From Deltaproteobacteria bacterium (GTDB taxonomy: Bacteria; Myxococcota; UBA727; VGSZ01): 64,000 bases of DNA. The notes under the pieces are model-generated. The model had not been told where the DNA came from, ran no database searches, and was given only the letters and a program-made list of their open reading frames with translations. Shown piece after piece: positions 45,266-51,614 of the stretch; positions within the stretch are counted from its first letter, which is position 1; every line of letters begins with the position of its first letter. The DNA lies in contig JACOUT010000020.1 in assembly GCA_016177705.1 (NCBI GenBank), forward strand, positions 178,674 through 242,673. Direction: 5' to 3'. A program made the translations under genes and the position numbers.

Positions 45266-46590
45266 GGCGTGTACCTCAGGCGCCACGCCAACGCCTCGTC
45301 GCCGATCTCCTCGATCAACACCACCTCCGGGCGCCCGCCCGGCTCGAGCCGCCCCGAGCCGGCGGCCACGATCGAGCCGCCCGAGAGCTGGCTGCGAAAC
45401 AGCACGCTCGACGACGACAGGTCGCGCGCCAGCCGCCGCAGCACCAGGTGATCGGGCTCGCCCGGCGCGCTCGAGGCGCTGGTGACCAGCTCGGGCTCGC
45501 CGTCGGCGTTGAGGTCGGCCACCACCAGCCGATCGCCGACGCGCTCGGCCGCGAGCGGCGCGCTGGCGGCGTCGCCGCTCTGCGCCACCAACTGGCCGCT
45601 CTCGTCGACGGCGAGCCAGGTGCGCGCGCGGCCCGGCACCGCGACCACGTCGCGCACCAAGGCCGGCAAGCCGGTGCGCACCTGCGCGTCCTCGATGGTG
45701 ACGAGCGGCAGCGCCAGCACCGGCGAGCCGAGGCGCCAGCGCGCCGCCAGCGGCGTCGCCGGGCCGCCGGCCGACGTCACCGCCCGGCCGGCGGCGGGGT
45801 CGGGCGCGCCGCGCAACGGCACCAGGCCCGACGGCGCCGCGTCGAAGCGCGACAGCGCCGCGTCCCACAGTAGCGCGTGGCCGGCGCTGGTGACGAGCCA
45901 CAGGCGCGCGCCCGGCAACGGCGCCAACCAGCCGGTGACGACGCGCGGCCACCGGCGATCGGTTGGCAAGGACTGCACCGCCAAACGCTCGAGGCGAGCG
46001 CCGCCGACGGCGTAAACGCGCAGCGCGTCGACGCCGAGCACCGCCAGCTCGTCGACGCCGTCGCCGTTGGTGTCGAGCAGCGCCAGGTCGAGCGCGCCGG
46101 GTGACACGGTGCCCAGGCGCTCGAGCACGAAGCGCGTCTGCGCCGGTGTCACGGTGGCGCCGAGCGCGCTCTCGAGCTCCTTGTCGACCGGCCGGCTGAC
46201 CGCGACGGCGGTGGGTCCGACCAGGCCGCCGCCCTCGCACAGGGCGGTCGCCCAGATCAGGCCGCGCTCCTCGGAGAGCGTGACGCGACAGCGCGCCGAC
46301 CCCTCCGGCGCCGGCTGCAGCACGCCGCCGTCTTTCAAGCGGCGCTTGAGGCGCGGCACGAAGGCGCGCTCCACGCGGGCAGCGTCGATGCCGCGCGCCG
46401 GCTCGACCTCGAGCACCACGGCGCCGGCGAGCTTCTCTTGCTGCGCCCGGCGCTCGAGCGCGCGCGCCAGGTCGTCGACCAACGCGTGCAGGGAGCCGCT
46501 GTCGGCGGCGGCGCCGTCCGCCGCGCGCGCGTCTGCCGCCGGCCACCCCGCCAGGGAGGCCGCCAACACGAGCGCGAGCGCACGAGCCAT
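45262..46590 (-). CDS. Exported protein with FG-GAP/EF-type repeats
   Basis: A 442-residue protein from ATG 46590, giving a clean signal peptide (RALALVLAASLAGWPAADARA). Residues ~30-150 form an alpha/beta domain (LVDDLARALERRAQQEKL..). After it come beta-propeller-like repeats with FG-GAP calcium motifs: LALLDTNGDGVDELAVLG, LVVADLNADGEPELVTS, and a last one ending EVVLIEEIGDEALAW. Such proteins bind ligands or partners in the periplasm. The gene overlaps the binding-protein-like gene by 4 bases, and that gene overlaps the histidine kinase. Confidence 0.7.
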   Translation of the reverse strand: MARALALVLAASLAGWPAADARAADGAAADSGSLHALVDDLARALERRAQQEKLAGAVVLEVEPARGIDAARVERAFVPRLKRRLKDGGVLQPAPEGSARCRVTLSEERGLIWATALCEGGGLVGPTAVAVSRPVDKELESALGATVTPAQTRFVLERLGTVSPGALDLALLDTNGDGVDELAVLGVDALRVYAVGGARLERLAVQSLPTDRRWPRVVTGWLAPLPGARLWLVTSAGHALLWDAALSRFDAAPSGLVPLRGAPDPAAGRAVTSAGGPATPLAARWRLGSPVLALPLVTIEDAQVRTGLPALVRDVVAVPGRARTWLAVDESGQLVAQSGDAASAPLAAERVGDRLVVADLNADGEPELVTSASSAPGEPDHLVLRRLARDLSSSSVLFRSQLSGGSIVAAGSGRLEPGGRPEVVLIEEIGDEALAWRLRYTP

Positions 46591-46668
46591 GCCTGGAACA
46601 TGAAACGCGCGAGGCACCGGCCGCAATCCGGTGCCCAGGGCCTTCGAGGTCGGGTGGCACCAACGAGG

Positions 46669-46696
46669 CGACGCCGGCGCGATGGCGCCGGCGTCG
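46669..46696. other. Perfect 12-bp GC hairpin between TPR lipoprotein and FG-GAP genes
   Basis: CGACGCCGGCGC and GCGCCGGCGTCG pair perfectly around a GATG loop in the 130-bp gap. There is no T-tract on the minus strand. It could attenuate transcription from the TPR gene into the three coupled genes that follow. Confidence 0.5.
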
Positions 46697-46720
46697 TGCG
46701 GGGAGCCTCGAGCGAGCCGG

Positions 46721-47767
46721 CTACGGCATCGGCCCGTCCACCTGGCGGTCGCTCGGCGCCAGCCGGATGCCGCCGCCGGTCGCCGCGTCCACCGCCGCGC
46801 TCACCGGGTCGGCGCCAGGGGCCTCGCCGCCGTCGACGCCGTCACCCGGCACGGCGCGCAACTGCAGCAGCGTCTCGGCGGAGACGATGCGCTCGTCCTG
46901 GCTCAGGCCCGCCTGCAGGCGGTCGCGGTTGAGCTTGGCCTGCGCGTAGCGCGGCGACAGCTCGGCGGCGCGCGAGAAGGCCGCGTGCGCCTCGGCGTGG
47001 CGGCCGAGCCGCTCGTAGGTCACGCCCAAGTTGTTCAGCATGTAGCCCTGCTGGGGCTCGAGCGAGAGCGTGCGCTCGAGGTGCGCGCGCGCCAGCTCCA
47101 GCTCGCCGATCTGGATGGCGCTGAAGCCGAGGTTGTTGTGCGCGTGGATGTTGTCGGGCTCGGCCTGCACCACGAGCGTGAAGGCGTCGATCGCCTGCTG
47201 CCACATCTTCTGCTGCATGAAGGCGCGGCCGAGCATCTGGCGCGCGCTCGCGTCCTGCGCGTCCTGGCGCACCAGCTCGTCGATGTGCTCCTTGGCGCGC
47301 GCGCCGTCGTTCATCGCCAGGTAGCGCTTGGCGAGCGTGCGGCGCGCCGCGGTGCGGGCCGGGTCGGCGTTGATCGACTCCTCGAGGCACGCCACCCCTT
47401 TGTCGTCGTCACCGACGCCAAGGTAGGCCTCGCCGAGCTGCTGCCACACCTCGGGCGTGCTGGCGGACGAGAGCGCCAGGCGCAAGGCGCCCACGGCCTC
47501 CATCGCCCTGCCCTCGGCGAGGTAGCGCGCGCCCTCGGCGCGGTAGTCGGTGGTGTCGCCTTCGGCTGGAGCGAGCGCCACGGTGTCGAACAGCGTCGGC
47601 GGCGCCACCGGGGCCGGCGCCACCGCCACCACCTCGGGCTCGCCGATGTCGAGCTTGACCACCGGCGCGGCCTTCGACGGTTCGATGGGTGAGGGCGGGT
47701 TCGGGCAGGCGCCGAGGCCGGCGGCGGCGAGCACCAGACAGACTGCGGGGGCAACGCGAGCGAACAT
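46721..47767 (-). CDS. TPR-repeat lipoprotein
   Basis: A 348-residue protein with an AGGAGG ribosome site. The signal peptide ends in a lipobox (GLGAC), with mature Cys21. After a Pro/Val-rich spacer, about six TPR units cover ~75-300 (ARYLAEGRAMEAVGALRLAL; EVWQQLGEAYLGVGDDDKGV; AHNNLGFSAIQIGELELARA; YMLNNLGVTYERLGRHAEAH). The C-terminus is Gly/Asp-rich. TPR lipoproteins of this kind assemble envelope complexes. The gene lies between an NtrC-type regulator and the coupled FG-GAP/binding-protein/kinase genes. Confidence 0.85.
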   Translation of the reverse strand: MFARVAPAVCLVLAAAGLGACPNPPSPIEPSKAAPVVKLDIGEPEVVAVAPAPVAPPTLFDTVALAPAEGDTTDYRAEGARYLAEGRAMEAVGALRLALSSASTPEVWQQLGEAYLGVGDDDKGVACLEESINADPARTAARRTLAKRYLAMNDGARAKEHIDELVRQDAQDASARQMLGRAFMQQKMWQQAIDAFTLVVQAEPDNIHAHNNLGFSAIQIGELELARAHLERTLSLEPQQGYMLNNLGVTYERLGRHAEAHAAFSRAAELSPRYAQAKLNRDRLQAGLSQDERIVSAETLLQLRAVPGDGVDGGEAPGADPVSAAVDAATGGGIRLAPSDRQVDGPMP

Positions 47768-47879
47768 GATGATCCTCCTCCTGGCCGGTTCGCGGGTGTC
47801 GCGGCGGCGTCGACGAGGTGGATTTCACGGACGATGCCAACGGCGCCGGCGCGTCAGCACGCCATTCGACGTCGACGGA

Positions 47880-47897
47880 CGTGTCCGCGCGGACACG
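47880..47897. promoter_or_regulatory. 18-bp perfect palindrome, candidate operator
   Basis: CGTGTCCGCGCGGACACG is a perfect dyad about 113 bp upstream of the TPR lipoprotein start and 68 bp downstream of the NtrC-type regulator stop. Distance and symmetry suit an enhancer-type activator site for the genes downstream, but it could also act as a transcript hairpin. Confidence 0.4.
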
Positions 47898-47928
47898 CGG
47901 CGGTGTGTGCGAGGTGCGCGTGTGATCC

Positions 47929-47958
47929 GGGCACGGGCACGGGCACGGGCCCGGGCAC
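47929..47958 (+). repeat. GGGCAC hexamer tandem repeat (five units)
   Basis: Five consecutive hexamers, four GGGCAC and one GGGCCC, lie immediately after the end of the sigma-54 regulator gene. A related short run of the same sequence type (complement) occurs at 28083-28096 between two other genes. Confidence 0.7.
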
Positions 47959-47964
47959 GTCTTG

Positions 47965-49317
47965 CTACAGGTTCACGCCGAGGCGCCGCACCTTCTTGTA
48001 CAGGTGCGAGCGCTCGAGCCCGAGGTCCTCGGCGGCCTTCGACATGTTGCCGTCGAACTTCTTGATGCGGTCCTCGATGATGCGCTTCTCGAAGCCCTCG
48101 AGCAGCTGATAGAGCGGGCCGGCGTCGGGGATGGCCTGTCCTTGCAGCGTGCGCGCGCCGGGCAGCGCCGCCTTGACGTCGAGCGCGCCGATGGTCTTGC
48201 CGGCCACCAAGATGGCGAGGCGATCGACGACGTGCACCAGCTCGCGCACGTTGCCTGGCCAGTCGTGCGACGCGAGCAGCTTGAGCGCCTCGGGCTCCCA
48301 GCTCTTCGGCTCGAGGTCGTTCTCCTGGCAGCTCTTCTCGAGCAGGAACACCGCGAGGTCGGCGATGTCCTGCTTGCGCTCGCGCAGCGGCGGCACGTGC
48401 ACGGGCACCACCGCGAGCCGGTAGTAGAGATCCTCGCGAAAGCGGCCAGCCTTCACCTCGGCCGACAGGTCGCGGTTGGTTGCGGCGATGACGCGCACGT
48501 CGACCTTGACCGCCTCCTTGCCGCCGACGCGCTCGATCTCGCCCTCTTGCAGCACGCGCAACAGCTTGGCCTGGGTGCCGAGCGGTAGCTCGCCCACCTC
48601 GTCGAGGAACAAGGTGCCGCCGTGCGCGCGCTCGAAGCGCCCCTCGTGCCGGCGGTCGGCGCCAGTGAACGCGCCCTTCTCGTGGCCGAACAGCTCGCTC
48701 TCGACCAGGTTCTCGGCGATGGCGGCGCAGTTGAGCTTGACGAACGGCCCGGGCGCGCGCCGCGACAGGTCGTGGATGGCCTTGGCCACCAGCTCCTTGC
48801 CCACGCCGCTCTCGCCGGTGATGAGCACGCGCGCCTTGGTCGGCGCGGCGCGGTGCACCGCTTCGAGCACCGCGGTGAGCGCGCCCGAGCGGCCGACCAT
48901 GCCGCTCCGCTTCTCGACGTTCTTCTTGAGCGCGCCCACGTCGCGGTCGAGCGCGTCCAGGCGCAGCGCGTTCTTGACCGTGAGCAGCAGCCGCTCCATC
49001 TCGACTGGCTTCTCGAGGAAGTCGAGCGCACCCAGGCGCGTGGCGCGGATAGCGGCGTCGAGCGTGCCGTGGCCGCTCATCATCACCACCGCCGGCCCGT
49101 CGGCCTTGCCCCGCAGCAGCTCGAGCACATCGAGGCCGGTCATGTCGGGCAGCTTGAGGTCGAGCAGCACCAGGTCGGGCGCGAAGGAGTCGGCGAGCGC
49201 CAGGCCGCCTTGGCCGGTCTCGGCGCCCTCGACCACGAAGCCCTCGAGGTCGAGGCCCCGCGCCAACGTGGTGCGGATGTTCTTCTCGTCGTCGATGATC
49301 AGCACGCGGTGGCTCAT
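47965..49317 (-). CDS. NtrC-family sigma-54-dependent response regulator
   Basis: A 450-residue activator. The receiver has IIDDEKN, phosphoacceptor Asp53 in LVLLDLKLPDMTG and the KPVEME lysine. The AAA+ domain shows Walker A GESGVGKE, the intact sigma-54 contact loop GAFTGA in HEKGAFTGADRR, Walker B LFLDEVGEL and the arginine-finger region. The C-terminal Fis-type helix-turn-helix is SKAAEDLGLERSHLYKKVRR. It should drive sigma-54 promoters when phosphorylated. The HAMP kinase at 42102-43865, in the same transcriptional direction, is the likely partner. Confidence 0.94.
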   Translation of the reverse strand: MSHRVLIIDDEKNIRTTLARGLDLEGFVVEGAETGQGGLALADSFAPDLVLLDLKLPDMTGLDVLELLRGKADGPAVVMMSGHGTLDAAIRATRLGALDFLEKPVEMERLLLTVKNALRLDALDRDVGALKKNVEKRSGMVGRSGALTAVLEAVHRAAPTKARVLITGESGVGKELVAKAIHDLSRRAPGPFVKLNCAAIAENLVESELFGHEKGAFTGADRRHEGRFERAHGGTLFLDEVGELPLGTQAKLLRVLQEGEIERVGGKEAVKVDVRVIAATNRDLSAEVKAGRFREDLYYRLAVVPVHVPPLRERKQDIADLAVFLLEKSCQENDLEPKSWEPEALKLLASHDWPGNVRELVHVVDRLAILVAGKTIGALDVKAALPGARTLQGQAIPDAGPLYQLLEGFEKRIIEDRIKKFDGNMSKAAEDLGLERSHLYKKVRRLGVNL

Positions 49318-49383
49318 GGCGCCCTGTTAGCCGATCGCGACCGCGCGCGGCACACGGTGGCCGCCGGCGCGAGCACCCGGCTC

Positions 49384-49412
49384 TTGACCCGAACGCGCGA
49401 GCGGTCCATATC
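49384..49412 (+). promoter_or_regulatory. Sigma-70-type promoter of tRNA-Leu
   Basis: TTGACC (49384-49389), 17-bp spacer, CATATC (49407-49412), ending 14 bases before the tRNA 5' end. It is A/T-rich against its surroundings. Confidence 0.55.
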
Positions 49413-49426
49413 CATCCGCACACGAC

Positions 49427-49510
49427 GCCCAGATGGCGGAACTGGTAGACGCGCTAGGTTCAGGTCCTAGTGGCCGCAAGGTCGTGGAGGTTCGAGTCCT
49501 CTTCTGGGCA
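49427..49510 (+). tRNA. tRNA-Leu (anticodon CAG)
   Basis: An 84-nt type II tRNA. The acceptor stem GCCCAGA pairs perfectly with TCTGGGC and the discriminator base is A. The anticodon arm is CTAGG-TTCAGGT-CCTAG with anticodon CAG. A long variable arm (TGGCCGCAAGGTCGT) marks it as leucine class, and the T arm has GTTCGAGTC. The CCA end is not encoded. CAG reads CUG, the dominant leucine codon in this GC-rich DNA. Confidence 0.96.
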
Positions 49511-49520
49511 TCGCTCTCAC

Positions 49521-50921
49521 TCACGCACTGTCGGCGGCCGCGGCGCTGCGGCCGCCGACGGCGCTGTGCAACTGGTAGCGGTCGATGCGGTGGCGCAACG
49601 CGAAGCGGCTGATGCCGAGCAGGCGCGCGGCCTGCGTCTGGTTGCCGTGGCAGCGCTCGAGCGCCTGCTCGACGAAGCCGCGCTCCACGGCGGCGAGGTC
49701 GATGCCCTCGGGCAAGAGCACATAGGGGCTCACGCCGCGTGCCGAGCGCTGCGCGCGGATCTCTTCGGGCAGGTCATCGCGCCGGATGGGCTGGTCGTCG
49801 GTCTTCAGAATGACGACGCGCTCGATGACATTGCGTAGCTCGCGACCGTTGCCCGGCCACGCGTAGGCGCGCATGGCGTCGAGCGCGTCGCGGTCGATGC
49901 CCGCGGTCTTTCTGCCGAGCTCGCGGCCGGCGCGCTCGAGCAACGCCATCGCGATCGGCTCGACGTCCTCGGGACGGCGCCGCAGCGGCGGGATCTCGAT
50001 GGGCACGACGTTGAGTCGGAAGAACAGGTCTTCGCGGAAGGTACCGGCCGCCACCGCCGCCTTGAGATCCTTGTTGGTGGCAGCGATGACCGCGGCGGTG
50101 AGCGGGATGTCGGTGAGCGCGCCGATGCGCCGGAATCGTCGGTTCTCGAGCGCGCGCAGCAGCTTCGCCTGCGTGCCGATGGGCATCTCGGCGATCTCAT
50201 CGAGGAAGATGACGCCGCCGTCTGCTACCTCGAACAGGCCGCGCTTGAGCGAGCGCGCATCGGTGAACGAGCCCTTCTCGTGGCCGAACAGCTCGCTCTC
50301 GATCAAGGTCTCGGGCATGGCCGCGCAGTCGATCTGCATGTACGGCTTGTCTTTGCGTGGACCGCGACGGTGGATGGCCTCGGCGATCAGGTCCTTGCCG
50401 GTGCCGGACTCGCCGACCAGCAGCACCGTGGGCGAGTCGACGCGCTCGAGGCGCGCCAGCGTTTCGAACAGCCGCTTCATGGCGGGCGAGCTACCGATCA
50501 AGCGCTCGTAGCCACTCGACGCGCGGTCGCGCAGGTAGCTGACCTCGGTCTGCAAGCGGCGCCGCTCGAAGAACTGCGCGAGTTGGTGCGACACCTCGCG
50601 CAAGTCGAAGGGTTTCTGCAGGTAGCCCAGGGCGCCGAGCTTGATGGCGTCGACCGCGCCCTCGAAGCCGGCGCGCGCGGTGATGACGATCGACGGCAGC
50701 GTCACTCCCTTCCCTTGCAGCGCGCGCAGCACCTCGAGACCGTCCACCCGCGGCATCTTCAGGTCCAAGATGAGGGCGTCGGGCTGTGCATCGTCGATCA
50801 GCCGCAGCGCCTGATCGCCATCGACGGCCAGCGTCACCTCGTAGCCCTCAGAGCGCAGGTGCTCCTCGAGCGACTCCCGGATCATCGCTTCGTCGTCACA
50901 CACCAGGATTCTGAACGGCAT
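49521..50921 (-). CDS. NtrC-family response regulator with altered GAFTGA loop
   Basis: A 466-residue protein. ATG 50921 is preferred (GGAAG upstream); an earlier ATG would add 25 unlike residues. The receiver has VCDDEAM, Asp53 in LILDLKMPRVDG and LQKPFD. The AAA+ core has Walker A GESGTGKD, Walker B VIFLDEIAEM and the Fis-type end GNQTQAARLLGISRFALRHR. The sigma-54 contact loop reads GSFTDA (HEKGSFTDARSL) instead of GAFTGA. The essential Thr is kept but positions 2 and 5 differ, which may weaken or tune sigma-54 remodelling. A TGGCGCG-N4-TTGC match lies just upstream (50935-50949). The receiver/hybrid-kinase operon is divergent from it. Confidence 0.92.
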   Translation of the reverse strand: MPFRILVCDDEAMIRESLEEHLRSEGYEVTLAVDGDQALRLIDDAQPDALILDLKMPRVDGLEVLRALQGKGVTLPSIVITARAGFEGAVDAIKLGALGYLQKPFDLREVSHQLAQFFERRRLQTEVSYLRDRASSGYERLIGSSPAMKRLFETLARLERVDSPTVLLVGESGTGKDLIAEAIHRRGPRKDKPYMQIDCAAMPETLIESELFGHEKGSFTDARSLKRGLFEVADGGVIFLDEIAEMPIGTQAKLLRALENRRFRRIGALTDIPLTAAVIAATNKDLKAAVAAGTFREDLFFRLNVVPIEIPPLRRRPEDVEPIAMALLERAGRELGRKTAGIDRDALDAMRAYAWPGNGRELRNVIERVVILKTDDQPIRRDDLPEEIRAQRSARGVSPYVLLPEGIDLAAVERGFVEQALERCHGNQTQAARLLGISRFALRHRIDRYQLHSAVGGRSAAAADSA

Positions 50922-50934
50922 CGAGCTTCCGCAC

Positions 50935-50949
50935 GCAAGGGCCGCGCCA
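50935..50949 (-). promoter_or_regulatory. Possible sigma-54 promoter of the altered-loop regulator gene
   Basis: Minus strand TGGCGCG-GCCC-TTGC, with GG and GC ten bases apart. The predicted start would be only about two bases before the ATG, leaving out the ribosome site, so this may be chance. Confidence 0.25.
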
Positions 50950-51092
50950 TCGCGCGGCCGCGCCCGCACGCGCCGCACGGGGGAGCGCTTGTGCACCTTA
51001 CCCCCGACGGACCGACCGCACCGTGCGGTTCAGCTCACCTCCTGTGCGGAGGCGCTACGCTCGAACCAGCAAGATCGTGGCGCCAGGCCGCT

Positions 51093-51116
51093 CGTGCCAG
51101 CGGCACGTCGATTGCT
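51093..51116 (+). promoter_or_regulatory. Sigma-54 promoter with overlapping dyad, upstream of receiver operon
   Basis: CGGCACG (51101-51107), N4, TTGCT (51112-51116) matches the -24/-12 consensus TGGCACG-N4-TTGCW except for the first base; GG and GC are ten bases apart. CGTGCC-AGC-GGCACG (51093-51107) forms a dyad over the -24 element. The predicted transcript start near 51127 leaves a ~48-base leader to the receiver gene at 51175. Confidence 0.65.
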
Positions 51117-51174
51117 TGATGCCCTGCTGCCGGCGGCATCGGGCTGCGGGTAGCTGCGCGCCTCGGGAGGGGAC

Positions 51175-51579
51175 ATGACGCTGGAGAACGACCCGGTGTG
51201 CGTGACGCTTGCCGAGGACGATGACGACATCCGGGCCGCCGTCACCATGCTCTTGGAGGACGCGGGCTACCGCGTGGAGGCGCTCGCCTCGGGCGGCATG
51301 CTGCTCGAGCGGCTCGCGCCCGCCATCCTCGGTGACCCGAGCGCGACCCGCCCCGATGCGCTGGTCACCGACGTGCGCATGCCTGGGGTCAACGGCCTCG
51401 CCATGATGGAGGGGTTGCGTGCCAATGGCTGGAGCTCGCCCATCGTGATCATGACCGCGTTCGCGGACGACGAGATGCGCCGGCGGGTCGCGAGCCTTGG
51501 CGCAGCAGCGCTGATCGACAAACCCTTCGATCCCGAGGTGCTCACCAAGACGCTCGGCGAGCTGTTGGCAGAGTCTTGA
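51175..51579 (+). CDS. Stand-alone receiver (CheY-like) response regulator
   Basis: A 134-residue single-domain receiver. It has the acidic pocket LAEDDDD, phosphoacceptor Asp66 in ALVTDVRMPGVNG, the switch Thr in IVIMTAF and the lysine in LIDKPFD. There is no output domain, so it would relay phosphate or bind a partner. A GGGAGGGGAC ribosome site precedes the ATG. It heads an operon with the hybrid kinase downstream, and a sigma-54 promoter match lies upstream. Confidence 0.92.
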   Translation: MTLENDPVCVTLAEDDDDIRAAVTMLLEDAGYRVEALASGGMLLERLAPAILGDPSATRPDALVTDVRMPGVNGLAMMEGLRANGWSSPIVIMTAFADDEMRRRVASLGAAALIDKPFDPEVLTKTLGELLAES

Positions 51580-51614
51580 GGCGCACTGGCCCGCCGCTTG
51601 CTGCCCCACCCACC

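Noticed and set aside
47929..47958. CRISPR-like or satellite array
   Set aside because: The unit is a 6-bp tandem repeat without spacers; no CRISPR array or cas genes are seen anywhere in the window.
47953..47964. GGCACG followed by TTGC, sigma-54-like, plus strand
   Set aside because: The GG and GC elements are only eight bases apart and it points into the 3' end of the regulator gene on the other strand.
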